Source of the DNA: an uncultured Clostridia bacterium
Lineage (GTDB): Bacteria > Bacillota > Clostridia > Christensenellales > UBA1242
Assembly: GCA_930979925.1 (NCBI GenBank)
Contig: CAKNIB010000001.1
Coordinates: forward strand, 31,597-95,596
Direction of reading: 5' to 3'
DNA length: 64,000 nt
The position numbers and the translations under genes were made by a program. Numbering within the stretch: position 1 is the first letter of the stretch; every line of letters starts with the position of its first letter. Shown piece by piece: positions 40,556-50,460 of the stretch. Under the pieces are notes generated by a model. The model was not told the origin of the DNA. It did no database searches and saw nothing but the letters and a program-made list of their open reading frames with translations.

Positions 40556-41056
40556 ATGAAAGACGTAAAAACAACAATCATGCACGCAGTTAACTTAGTA
40601 GTTGGAGTGCTTAGCTATGTATTCTTATCTCAATCATATATATCTGCAAAGATTGCAGGTGCACCAAATAGCACTGGTTATGATTTGATTGATGCTTTGT
40701 TTAATAGTACTGACGGAACAGCAGCATCAACCATGATGGCACTATCAGCATTTCTTGTTTCAATACTTGCTGGACTGCTAATCATTTCATCTATCTACGG
40801 ACTTTTAGTAAGCTTTGACGTTGTTAAAAATGATAAACTTACAAAAATCTTTAGAATAGTTGACCTAGTGCTTGCATCACTTCTTGTAGCATTTGGAATG
40901 ATTGCTCTTATCTGCACATCTGCATACATTAGTGATATGGGAATGAGCGCCGTTCTTGGAATAGGCTGGGCAGAAGCTGTAAACTTTGTTATAGCATTCC
41001 TAGCTCTTGCAAGTGCAGTTGCAAACTATATAATGATGAAGAAAAGCTCAAAATAA
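40556..41056 (+). CDS. Small four-TM membrane protein, paralog 1
   Basis: 166 aa; perfect AAAGGAGG RBS; similar to the next gene. Confidence 0.75.
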   Translation: MKDVKTTIMHAVNLVVGVLSYVFLSQSYISAKIAGAPNSTGYDLIDALFNSTDGTAASTMMALSAFLVSILAGLLIISSIYGLLVSFDVVKNDKLTKIFRIVDLVLASLLVAFGMIALICTSAYISDMGMSAVLGIGWAEAVNFVIAFLALASAVANYIMMKKSSK

Positions 41057-41069
41057 ACTTTAAAAACAA

Positions 41070-41099
41070 TTTAGGTGTCATACTGGCACCTTTTTTTTA
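41070..41099 (+). terminator. Intrinsic terminator
   Basis: GGTGTCA-TAC-TGGCACCTTTTTTTT. Confidence 0.85.
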
Positions 41100-41204
41100 T
41101 TGCAAAAAGTTACATAAATATATAAAACATTTTTAATAGATAATTTACAATTTTTATTTGACAAATTACATTTATAAATACTAAAATAAAAACGAGGAGG
41201 GAAT

Positions 41205-41696
41205 ATGAAAAACGCAAAATCAGGATTAATGTATCTATTTAATGTCATTGTCGGCGTGCTCACATTTGTATTCTTGTCACAAACATACATTGGAGCAGGC
41301 GAGGGTAGACTATTTGTTAGCGTTGCTAATGGGTATGACATTATAGGTAACTTCTTTGAAGGCAACGGCACGGAAGTGATGATGGCTTTGTCTAACTTAC
41401 TTGTAGCAATTTTGGCAGGGGTTTTAATTTTAACTTCTTTTTATTGTATGCTTGTAAGTTTCGGCGTTGTAAAGAAGTCGAAAGGTTTTAAACTTGTAAA
41501 CTTCATTAATGTCATTTTATCACTTGCACTTGTAGTATTCGGAGCTATATCTCTATTCTGCACAGTAGGATATGTTGGCGGAGATTTACAACAAGCACTG
41601 CAATACTCAACAGGCTGGGCAGTTATTGTTAACTTTGTTATCGCTGTTCTTGCTATAGTAACATCAATACTTGGCATAAAATTTTCAAAAAAATAA
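41205..41696 (+). CDS. Small four-TM membrane protein, paralog 2
   Basis: 163 aa; shares (V/L)xFNVIVGVLTFVFLSQTYI, MMALSxxLVxILAG, MLVSFGVVK architecture with paralog 1; RBS GGAGGG. Confidence 0.75.
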   Translation: MKNAKSGLMYLFNVIVGVLTFVFLSQTYIGAGEGRLFVSVANGYDIIGNFFEGNGTEVMMALSNLLVAILAGVLILTSFYCMLVSFGVVKKSKGFKLVNFINVILSLALVVFGAISLFCTVGYVGGDLQQALQYSTGWAVIVNFVIAVLAIVTSILGIKFSKK

Positions 41697-41710
41697 CATT
41701 TAAAACATCA

Positions 41711-41744
41711 CAAAAAAGACCTGATTATTTCAGGTCTTTTTTGT
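41711..41744. terminator. Bidirectional terminator
   Basis: AAAAAAGACCTGA-TTAT-TTCAGGTCTTTTTT. Confidence 0.85.
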
Positions 41745-41801
41745 GTAATTAAATTATTTGGTTATCTTTAGAAATATGGTCAATTATGTCTTTATAGATT
41801 G

Positions 41802-43991
41802 CTACTCATGCCTGAGCGACTCTACTGGGTCAAGTTTAGCAGCTTTTGAAGCTGGATATAGTCCAGCAATCACGCTAATAACAACACTAATTACAAGTGC
41901 TATAACAAAGTAATACCACATCATGCTTATAGGAGCAAATCCAAGTACAGCCGTTAAGATGACAATTAAAATTCCTCCTATTGCCAGTGCTAAAATTATT
42001 CCAGTTAAACCGCTTAGAAGTCCAACAAGCAAGCTTTCAGTACTGAAAATAAGCTTAATATCTTTCTTTCGTGCTCCAATACTTTTAAGCACGCCAATTT
42101 CTCTCGTTCTTTCAGAAACACTCATGTAAAGCACAACGAGTATCATAATAAGCGCAACTAGAAGCGAAATACTTGAGATTATTGCAAGCCCGATAGAGAA
42201 GGTTGACATCATCTCGCTAAACATAGATGCAAGTTGTTCCTCTACCGAACCTGAAAGGTCCTTTCTGTTAGTACTGATGTAATTGTTGATTAAATCTGTT
42301 GTATCTTTGCTGTCAGTTTCAATAAATAGCAATGAAGGTTTAATACCTGTAGGAAGTGCTCCTTCATTGATTTGAGCTTCCATTACGCAGGTATTTAAAA
42401 AGTCATAACTTAAATACAAAACCATCATGTTAGAGAAAACTGAAACATCAATTATGGCTGTAACTTTAACAGGTTTGTTAATTCGTATAAGCATATTGTC
42501 ATATGTCATATTGATGCTAAGAGTAACATAGTAATCACCATTTTCAATATCCTCAGCATTTTCTAGCCCTAAGAATTCTAGAGCAGCTGATGACAACATG
42601 ATTTCATCCATTCCACTCATCGTACCAGCTATGAGATTTTCTTCCGAATAATAGGGTGGGGTGGTATATGTATAAAGTATCATCTCTCCATCTTGCTGTG
42701 ATGGCTCATCGCCAGGGACTTGCGTCTCTTCTGCTAGAGTATCTTCTTGTCCTTGACCCTCTTGTGGAGGTTGCACCTCAGGCTGATAAGGATAGATGTA
42801 ACCCATACCCATTGTAACAGTGCTAAATCCATAAGTAAGGTTTTGCTCTTCGCCTGATGTAATCACTTGAAAATCACTATTTTGACTTTGCAGATAATTA
42901 TTTAAATCCCCAGCAATTTCCTCAATTTCAGAAGTCTCAAACATTCTAGGAATCATAGGATTTGCACTTTCTTCAAGCCCGTTACCATCTCTATCATATC
43001 CACTTTTTGATATGGTCACATAATTAGGATTAGAATAATCTTGTGCAAGCGTATCTATGTATCCAGTAAGACCTGAGCCAAGAGACAACATAAGTATTAG
43101 TGCGATTAAGGAGATAGAAACGCCTACCGCCATTAATATATTTTTAGTTTTACTTGCCCACATATTATGAAAGGAAAGTTTTAGGGCAGAGTAAAAAGAC
43201 AAATGTCCTTCTTTTGATTTTTTCTTGCTTTTATCAGCTGTTTCGCTCTCTTCTTGCTCTACATTTTCTATTAACTTTTCTTTAGGCGGGTTTTTCTTGT
43301 AATCACTTTTCTTTTCGTCACGTATAATTTTACCATCTGATATTTCTACTATTCTTGACGATATTTTAGCCACCTTTTCAGAGTGTGTTACCATGATAAC
43401 AAGCTTATTTTCGTTATCAGCAATATCTTTTAAAATGTCAAGTATTTGCGTTGTGGTCTCGTTATCAAGTGCTCCTGTTGGCTCGTCTGCAAGTATGATA
43501 TCAGGGTCATTGATGAGCGCTCTAGCAATAGCAACTCTCTGCTTTTGACCACCAGAGAGCTGAGTAGGCTTTTTCTTTATGTGGTCTTTAAGTCCAAGCT
43601 TAGTCAAAATATCAATAGCTTTTGCATTCTTTACACTTTCCTTTACATTTGAAAGGGTGAGAGCAATAGTGACGTTGTCAAGTATTGATAGGTGAGGGAT
43701 AAGGTTGAAAGATTGAAAAACAAAACCAATCTTTTTCTTGCGGTAATCATCAAGCTGTTTTTCTTTAAAAGACTTTAGGTCGACTCCATCAATCTTAATC
43801 TGACCTGTATAGTCGGAGTCAAGTCCGCCTATGATGTTCATAAGCGTACTTTTCCCGCTTCCACTTTCACCGACGATAGACACAAGCTCTCCCTTTTCAA
43901 AAGAAACGTTTATGTCTGTGAGCGCGGTAAATTTACTTTTGTTTTCCAGTTTGTAGTCTTTGTAGACATTTATAAGTTCAAGTTCAGCCAT
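41802..43991 (-). CDS. ABC transporter with fused ATPase and FtsX/MacB-like permease
   Basis: Walker A GESGSGKST, signature LSGGQKQRVAIARAL, C-terminal SERTREIGVLKSIGARKKDI permease domain; start at 43991 (MAELELINVYKDY). Confidence 0.93.
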   Translation of the reverse strand: MAELELINVYKDYKLENKSKFTALTDINVSFEKGELVSIVGESGSGKSTLMNIIGGLDSDYTGQIKIDGVDLKSFKEKQLDDYRKKKIGFVFQSFNLIPHLSILDNVTIALTLSNVKESVKNAKAIDILTKLGLKDHIKKKPTQLSGGQKQRVAIARALINDPDIILADEPTGALDNETTTQILDILKDIADNENKLVIMVTHSEKVAKISSRIVEISDGKIIRDEKKSDYKKNPPKEKLIENVEQEESETADKSKKKSKEGHLSFYSALKLSFHNMWASKTKNILMAVGVSISLIALILMLSLGSGLTGYIDTLAQDYSNPNYVTISKSGYDRDGNGLEESANPMIPRMFETSEIEEIAGDLNNYLQSQNSDFQVITSGEEQNLTYGFSTVTMGMGYIYPYQPEVQPPQEGQGQEDTLAEETQVPGDEPSQQDGEMILYTYTTPPYYSEENLIAGTMSGMDEIMLSSAALEFLGLENAEDIENGDYYVTLSINMTYDNMLIRINKPVKVTAIIDVSVFSNMMVLYLSYDFLNTCVMEAQINEGALPTGIKPSLLFIETDSKDTTDLINNYISTNRKDLSGSVEEQLASMFSEMMSTFSIGLAIISSISLLVALIMILVVLYMSVSERTREIGVLKSIGARKKDIKLIFSTESLLVGLLSGLTGIILALAIGGILIVILTAVLGFAPISMMWYYFVIALVISVVISVIAGLYPASKAAKLDPVESLRHE

Positions 43992-44001
43992 TTTTTCCTC
44001 C

Positions 44002-45792
44002 TTAGAAATCTTCGCCACTTTCAAATTGACTCTTGTAAAGTTCGCTGTATACGCCACCTTTCTCAAGAAGCTCATCGTGACTGCCAACTTCTACAATGTT
44101 ACCATCTTTCATAACTATGATTTTATCAGAATTTTTGATGGTAGATAGCCTGTGCGCGATTACAAAACTAGTTCGACCTTTCGTAAGCCTATCCATAGCG
44201 GTCTGTATTAGAATTTCAGTACGTGTGTCAACCGAGCTTGTTGCTTCGTCAAGAATTAACATAGGCGCGTTTTGTACCATAGCTCTTGCAATGGTCAAAA
44301 GTTGCTTCTGACCAGCTGAAATGGACGTCTCTTCAGAAAGCACCATATCGTATCCATTTGGCTCAGTCCTAATAAAGTGGTCGACATTAGCCATCTTGCA
44401 GGCCTCTACAATTTCTTCGTCGGTAGCATCAGGTCTGCCAAAACGCAAGTTTTCTTTTATAGTACCTTCAAAAAGCCAGGTATCTTGCAAAACCATTCCA
44501 AAAAGCGACCTTACATAACTTCTGTTCATGTCGTTTATCGGGACGTCATCAATTAAGATTTCGCCGTCAGTTACGTCATAGAACCGCATAAGCAGATTTA
44601 CCATAGTGGTTTTGCCTGCGCCTGTTTGCCCAACGATTGCTATCTTCTCACCAGGGTGGGCGACAAAGTTAAAGTCATAAATAATCTGCTTGTCAGGAGT
44701 GTATCCAAAATTGACATGCCTAAACTCAACTTTACCTTTGACGTTTTCTATTGTCAAGGTTTTATTGCTCTCATCGGCTTGTTCTTCCTCATTTAAGAAC
44801 TCAAATACACGCTCAGCTGCAGCCATAGTTTGTTGAAGGGTGCCAGATATTGAGCCAATCTGAGAAAGAGGTTGGTTAAATTGCTTACTATAAATCATAA
44901 AGGTGCTTATCGTAGCAAGGAAGGTAGGGTCGTTATTTTTAATTGCGATATAAGCTCCAACAATGCAAATAAGAAAATATATAAGGTTACTTGTAAAGTT
45001 TACAATAGGCATCATAAGTCCAGAGAAGAATTGCGCCTTTCTAGACGCCGTTCTTAATCTGTTGTTTATACCATCGAATGTATTTTGTGCTCTTCCCTCG
45101 CCATTAAATGCTTTTACAACATTGTGAGATGAGAAATTCTCTTCAATGTAACCATTTACCTCGCCAAGATAATTTTGTTGCCTAATAAAATACTTTTGGT
45201 TAAATTTTACAACTAAGAACACAACAACTAAGGCTAGAGGTATTTGCAGAAGTGATATAAACGAAAGTTGCCAGTTAATAGTAAACATCATAACAGGTAT
45301 ACCAATTATGGTGACAGAGGATGTGAAGAGTGAAGATAATGTTCGCTCAAGCGTACTTCCTACAGTATCAACATCGTTGGTAACTCTAGAAAGAACATCA
45401 CCATAACTGTTTTTATCGAAGTATTTAAGAGGTAATTTATTAATTTTTTGTGAAATTTCAGTTCTAAGCCTTTTAGATACGCCAACTGACACTTTAGACA
45501 TCAAAAATCCTTGAAGATATCCAAGCACTGCAGCAATTAAGTACATACATAGGATAATGATACCATACTTTGTAACCTCGCTCATCTCAAATCCAGTAGT
45601 GCTTAGTAAAAGCGCCATCATATCGTTTAAAAGTCTAGGGCCAAATATGTTGAGTACAGCTGCTAAAACGGCAAAAATTATAGAAAATATTACTTGTATT
45701 TTATATTCTCCCAGCCTTTTTAGTAGCATTTTAAGTGAGCCTTTAAAATCTTTAGCTCTATCACCATTTCCAGCATGCATAGGTCTACTCAT
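44002..45792 (-). CDS. ABC exporter half-transporter (multidrug type)
   Basis: TM domain + GQTGAGKTT, SAGQKQLLTIARAMVQNAPMLILDEATSSVD. Confidence 0.95.
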   Translation of the reverse strand: MSRPMHAGNGDRAKDFKGSLKMLLKRLGEYKIQVIFSIIFAVLAAVLNIFGPRLLNDMMALLLSTTGFEMSEVTKYGIIILCMYLIAAVLGYLQGFLMSKVSVGVSKRLRTEISQKINKLPLKYFDKNSYGDVLSRVTNDVDTVGSTLERTLSSLFTSSVTIIGIPVMMFTINWQLSFISLLQIPLALVVVFLVVKFNQKYFIRQQNYLGEVNGYIEENFSSHNVVKAFNGEGRAQNTFDGINNRLRTASRKAQFFSGLMMPIVNFTSNLIYFLICIVGAYIAIKNNDPTFLATISTFMIYSKQFNQPLSQIGSISGTLQQTMAAAERVFEFLNEEEQADESNKTLTIENVKGKVEFRHVNFGYTPDKQIIYDFNFVAHPGEKIAIVGQTGAGKTTMVNLLMRFYDVTDGEILIDDVPINDMNRSYVRSLFGMVLQDTWLFEGTIKENLRFGRPDATDEEIVEACKMANVDHFIRTEPNGYDMVLSEETSISAGQKQLLTIARAMVQNAPMLILDEATSSVDTRTEILIQTAMDRLTKGRTSFVIAHRLSTIKNSDKIIVMKDGNIVEVGSHDELLEKGGVYSELYKSQFESGEDF

Positions 45793-47536
45793 TTTCTAGT
45801 TCCTCCTTTGATAATTGTGATAGGGCAATTTCACGGTAGACGTCACAGCTTTGCAAAAGCTCTTCATGCCTTCCCATGCCGACTATTTTGCCTTCATTAA
45901 GCACAACGATGATATCGGCGTTCATAATAGTACCAATTCTCTGTGCCACGATAACTTTTGTAGTATTTTGATAGTTTTCATTGAGTTTTTCTCTGACAAT
46001 CTTATCAGTTTTGTAGTCTAGCGCCGAGAAACTATCGTCAAATATAAGGATATCAGGGTCTTTGATGATGGCTCTAGCAATAGAAAGTCTTTGCTTCTGA
46101 CCACCAGAGACATTCTTTCCACCTTGAGAGATATGATAGTCTAGCCCGTCAGGGAAGTCATAAACAAAGTTTGACTGAGAAATGTCTATAGCTTTTCTAA
46201 CTTCCTCATCGGTGGCATCTTCTTTGCCATATCGTATATTTTGCGCAATTGTTCCACTAAATAATATACCTTTTTGCGGAACATATCCTATCATTTCATG
46301 TAGTTCATGCTGCGTATAATCTTTTACATTGACTCCGTTTACCAAAATTTCGCCTTCAGAGCAATCATAGAAACGGGGGATAAGGTTTATAAGAGTACTT
46401 TTTCCGCTACCAGTCGAGCCAATAAAGGCTATCGTCTGACCCTGCTTGACATCAAATGATATGTTTTCAAGCACATCGGCATCAGAGTCAGGATATCTAA
46501 AGTATACATTTTTAAAGGATATTGTACCTTTTTCGGTAGGAGGCACGCCTTTGCCGTCAGCAAGAGAGGTCTCAGTGTCAAGTATTTCATTGATACGCCT
46601 GCCTGATACAATGCCTCTTGGCACAAACATAAACAACACGGACAGCGAGGTAAAACTCATTATGATAAACATCGAGTATTGAGTAAAGCCAATCATGACC
46701 TCAATAATTTCAGGATTTGTACCAGCAAGTGCCCCAATTATCCAAACAATGGCAAGCGATGTGCCTTGCATAATTAGCGATAAACTTGGCTCAATCGCCG
46801 CCATAACTCTGTTGACAAAAAGACTAAGCTTAGAATATTTTTTATTTACATTGTCAAACTTTTTCTCTTGACTTTCTTCAGCACTATAAGCTCTAACAAC
46901 TTTTAAACCGGTGAGATTTTCTCGTGTTACAAGGTTTAAATCGTCTGTTGCTTTTTGTATTTTCTTAAATTTAGGCACAACTACAAAGATGATTACAGAT
47001 ACCAAAGCTATAATTGCAATAACCGAGATTATGTTAACCCAAGAAAGCTCACTTGCAGCTCTGCTTGTTGAGATTTGTGCAATATTAATGATGGCAAGGA
47101 TGGCAGTCATAGGCGCCTGTAAACCAAGGGTTATAGTTGTAGTCAATACCTGCTGAAGCTGTGTGATATCGTTTGTTGAGCGGGTGATAAGAGATGGTAT
47201 AGAAAATTTATTGATTTCACTATGAGAGAAACTATTTACTTTGTTAAAAATCTTGCTCCTTACTCTTGCAAGCAGGTTGGTAACCACAAGGGCAGAAAGG
47301 TAGTGAGCAATGATGGCACACAGCACCACGCCAAAAGCATATCCTAACATTTTAAGACTTGTCAGGACAATATCTATCCAATAATCAGATAGGGGAGACA
47401 TTCTGAGAAATTCGCTCAGCTCTATGGTGCACTGAGGAAGTGATATGTTGCACCAAACCTGCCCAGCAACGAAGGCAAGCGAAAGTACAAGTAAAATCCA
47501 TTCTTTCCAGTTAAGGTACTTAAATAGTTTAAACAT
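45785..47536 (-). CDS. ABC exporter half-transporter (multidrug type)
   Basis: TM domain + GSTGSGKST, VSGGQKQRLSIARAIIKDPDILIFDDSFSALD; overlaps neighbours by 8 nt. Confidence 0.95.
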   Translation of the reverse strand: MFKLFKYLNWKEWILLVLSLAFVAGQVWCNISLPQCTIELSEFLRMSPLSDYWIDIVLTSLKMLGYAFGVVLCAIIAHYLSALVVTNLLARVRSKIFNKVNSFSHSEINKFSIPSLITRSTNDITQLQQVLTTTITLGLQAPMTAILAIINIAQISTSRAASELSWVNIISVIAIIALVSVIIFVVVPKFKKIQKATDDLNLVTRENLTGLKVVRAYSAEESQEKKFDNVNKKYSKLSLFVNRVMAAIEPSLSLIMQGTSLAIVWIIGALAGTNPEIIEVMIGFTQYSMFIIMSFTSLSVLFMFVPRGIVSGRRINEILDTETSLADGKGVPPTEKGTISFKNVYFRYPDSDADVLENISFDVKQGQTIAFIGSTGSGKSTLINLIPRFYDCSEGEILVNGVNVKDYTQHELHEMIGYVPQKGILFSGTIAQNIRYGKEDATDEEVRKAIDISQSNFVYDFPDGLDYHISQGGKNVSGGQKQRLSIARAIIKDPDILIFDDSFSALDYKTDKIVREKLNENYQNTTKVIVAQRIGTIMNADIIVVLNEGKIVGMGRHEELLQSCDVYREIALSQLSKEELENE

Positions 47537-47978
47537 TTTTCTTCTCCATATTTTTAAAATTTATAGCATTAGACAAAAGTTTTTCAAATACTTTTTTAAA
47601 GCTCTCAAGCTCTTCTTTGGATATGCCTTTAATTAGGATTTTGTTCCAGTTTTTGATAGCCACGTCAAATTTTTGAGAAATTTCTTCTCCCTGCTTGGTG
47701 AGAGCGAGCTTGTTATTCCTAGATTTCTCATGCTCGCCAGTATATTGAAGATAATTTTTGGCAATAAGTTTGCCTACTATTCGGTGGGTGTGTGCCTTGT
47801 CGCATTCCAGCTGATGAGTAAGCTCACTTTGTGATTTTGCTCCCTCTCTATGTAAAAAAGACATAAAAAATATCTCAGAACTCTTTAAATTGTACTCTTT
47901 AAACTGCTCATTTAGGTAACTTTGAAGTTGCCTTTTTATTTGGGGCAGTAAACTCAAAATTTCTCTGCTCATATCCAT
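47529..47978 (-). CDS. MarR-family transcriptional regulator
   Basis: wHTH with KSQSELTHQLECDKAHTHRIVGKLIAKNYLQYTGEHEKSRNNKLALTKQGEEI. Confidence 0.92.
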   Translation of the reverse strand: MDMSREILSLLPQIKRQLQSYLNEQFKEYNLKSSEIFFMSFLHREGAKSQSELTHQLECDKAHTHRIVGKLIAKNYLQYTGEHEKSRNNKLALTKQGEEISQKFDVAIKNWNKILIKGISKEELESFKKVFEKLLSNAINFKNMEKKNV

Positions 47979-47997
47979 TCCGCCTTTTTTCTATGTT

Positions 47998-48028
47998 ATT
48001 ATATGTGAAATAAGTTGATAAGTCAACT
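47998..48028 (-). promoter_or_regulatory. marR-operon promoter with overlapping palindromic operator candidate
   Basis: rc TTGACT (48021-48026)-17-TATAAT (47998-48003); AGTTGA-TAAG-TCAACT palindrome at 48013-48028 covers the -35. Confidence 0.65.
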
Positions 48029-48158
48029 AAAAGCACAAAAAATTTGTGATTTTTTTGTCAAATGGAAAAATAATTTGATTATTTTCAAAAATTTTTGAAT
48101 AATTAATTGCAACAGATTATTTAATATGGTATATTTTATTAATAGGAGGACTATTTTT

Positions 48159-49205
48159 ATGGGACTTTTTAAAAGTAAAAACAAGGTGATTGACCCAATA
48201 ATCCATGATGAAGAGTCAAACTTTACACTATCAAGTGGAGTTCATATATTAAACAAATGCCAAAATGTGTCACTCGGTGGCTCAGCCATCGTGCTTGAAA
48301 GCTTTGACTGTACTTTTAAGGAAATTTCGGGTAAGGCGAAAGTGCAAATGGTGGAGAATGGCGAGATTGAGTCGCTTTCTGGTAAGGCAAAGATAGGCTT
48401 GTTTAAAAGCGGAAGGATAACCTATGTTAGTGGCAAGGCATCTATCACAACTATAAACTCATGCACTATAGATTATGTCAAAGGCAAGGCGACCATTGGT
48501 ACAGTCAATGGTGGCTTTATCCGTTTCGTAGACGACAAGGCAGAACTTGCAACGCTAACAAATGGTGAGGTGATGTTTGTAAGAAACAAGGCTAGAATTG
48601 TCACCATGATAACAGGTAAGATTACAGGTATCGAAAATAGCGCAAACCTTGTCAGCATGCTTGACGGACAAATTACCTATCTTTTAAATGATGCCAAGGT
48701 TGGCACAATGAATAACGGCAAGATTGACCTATTTGCTGATAATAGCGAGGTTTCAACTTTCAATAATGGTAAAATTGACGAGATGATAGGTCGCGCACTC
48801 ATTTCTGCTAACATGAATGGCGAGATTGGCTATCAAGAAAAACAGACTATCATACTATATTCTCCAAAAGAGAGTGCAAAACGTATGAGCGAGTATAGAC
48901 AGGAGAAAGAGGAAGCTATCGCAAACGCACAAGAGATTTCTCCGTTATCTGAAACAACGCCAGAGCCTGCACAAGATACAACTGAGCAAGAGACAAAACT
49001 TCCAGAGCAAATAGAGGAGAGAATAGAAAAACCAAAAAGAAAATCAAAGCCAAAACAACTCAAAATTGAAGACATAACAGCAGAAGCAGAAAATAAAGAA
49101 GAGAAAAAAGAAACAATCTCTGAAGAAAAACCTGCTGACAAGCCAAACGAGGAGCCTTCTGAAAAGACTGAAAGTAAGCCTGATGATAAAAAGGACGATA
49201 ATTAG
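48159..49205 (+). CDS. 17-residue-repeat solenoid protein with charged low-complexity tail
   Basis: Eleven consecutive 17-aa repeats (e.g. ISGKAKVQMVENGEIES / LSGKAKIGLFKSGRITY); E/K/P-rich tail; ATG 48159 with AGGAGG RBS (track start 48126 is upstream). Confidence 0.85.
   Translation: MGLFKSKNKVIDPIIHDEESNFTLSSGVHILNKCQNVSLGGSAIVLESFDCTFKEISGKAKVQMVENGEIESLSGKAKIGLFKSGRITYVSGKASITTINSCTIDYVKGKATIGTVNGGFIRFVDDKAELATLTNGEVMFVRNKARIVTMITGKITGIENSANLVSMLDGQITYLLNDAKVGTMNNGKIDLFADNSEVSTFNNGKIDEMIGRALISANMNGEIGYQEKQTIILYSPKESAKRMSEYRQEKEEAIANAQEISPLSETTPEPAQDTTEQETKLPEQIEERIEKPKRKSKPKQLKIEDITAEAENKEEKKETISEEKPADKPNEEPSEKTESKPDDKKDDN
48273..48833 (+). repeat. 11 x 51-bp coding repeats (17-aa period)
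   Basis: Direct alignment of translated repeats from LGGSAIVLESFDCTFKE to MIGRALISANMNGEIGY without indels. Confidence 0.85.
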
Positions 49206-49308
49206 AAAAAACTATTTAAAAATAATTAGTTTTGTGATATAATGATAAATAGATAAAGTTTTATGCACCTATCATAAAAGGTGCATTTTAATTGTAAAAG
49301 GGGAACAT

Positions 49309-50400
49309 ATGTTTTGGGACGCGTTAAAAGACGCACTAATCGACACAGCGATTGTCATACCAATACTTTATTTAGCTTACCTTCTTGTAAGCTATTTTTC
49401 CCATAACAATAATGAGAAATACGCAAAAGTTCTCCATTATACCAATAAAGCAGGTCCTGTAATAGGAGCCTTTCTTGGCTGTATCCCACAATGTGGCTTT
49501 TCATCGGTTATGAGTCAGCTATATTCTAAAAAAATCATTACATTAGGCACACTTATTGCTGTATTTATAGCTACCAGCGATGAGGCAATACCAATCATGA
49601 TATCAAATCCAAGCTTTATCACCGACCTTTTAATTTTGCTTGCTGTCAAAGTGGTCTATGCAATAATAGTAGGATATATTATAGATGGAATAGCTAAACT
49701 CTTCTCAAAACGCAACAAAGTGCTAGTGGAGATAAGCGCAAATAGTGACAAAGATAAAAAGACAGAAGACGCGCAGCCGCAAGAAAACGTCAAACAAATT
49801 GAGTGCCAACTACCTAGCGATGTTTCAACTGACAAGATAGAGGTTGAAGTTAAAGAAGAGGTTAAAGAAGACGACCTTACAAAAGAGCTTGAAAGTATTG
49901 ATTATACCGGTTGTGAGCATGGTCATAAACACAAACATAAATGCCATCACGGGAGCGAAGAAGAACACGGACATGATCACACTCATGGACACTGCTGTGC
50001 AACAAATATCTTTTTGGACGCCCTTAAGCACACGGCAATAATAGTAGCCTATGTGTTTGCAGCTACTCTTATAATAAACCTTATAAGTGAGTATTGTGGC
50101 GGACTTGAGCCACTTGAGAAACTTTTTACAAGCAACGTTTATGTGCAAGTTTTGCTTGCAAGTTTAATAGGTCTTATCCCAAATTGCGCCGCAAGCGTAT
50201 TTATTGTCGAGCTTTATATGTCAGGAGTTCTATACTTTCCAGCACTAGTGGCAGGACTATGTGCAGGCGCGGGAGTAGGTCTAATTGTACTATTTACTGC
50301 TAATTACAAGAAGGTGTGGACAAACCTATCAATAACTGCTCTTATGTACATTTTAGCAGTTATTGCGGGAATAATTATCAATTTTATTCCTATTTGGTGA
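49309..50400 (+). CDS. Putative metal transporter (putative manganese transporter-like permease) with His-rich cytosolic loop
   Basis: Repeated GPVIGAFLGCIPQCGFS.../...LIGLIPNCAASVFIVELY halves; loop GCEHGHKHKHKCHHGSEEEHGHDHTHGHCC. Confidence 0.8.
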   Translation: MFWDALKDALIDTAIVIPILYLAYLLVSYFSHNNNEKYAKVLHYTNKAGPVIGAFLGCIPQCGFSSVMSQLYSKKIITLGTLIAVFIATSDEAIPIMISNPSFITDLLILLAVKVVYAIIVGYIIDGIAKLFSKRNKVLVEISANSDKDKKTEDAQPQENVKQIECQLPSDVSTDKIEVEVKEEVKEDDLTKELESIDYTGCEHGHKHKHKCHHGSEEEHGHDHTHGHCCATNIFLDALKHTAIIVAYVFAATLIINLISEYCGGLEPLEKLFTSNVYVQVLLASLIGLIPNCAASVFIVELYMSGVLYFPALVAGLCAGAGVGLIVLFTANYKKVWTNLSITALMYILAVIAGIIINFIPIW

Positions 50401-50460
50401 AAAATAGTTGACAAAATGGGGCATACTATTTTAGAATTTATAAAACTCTAGGAGATACAA

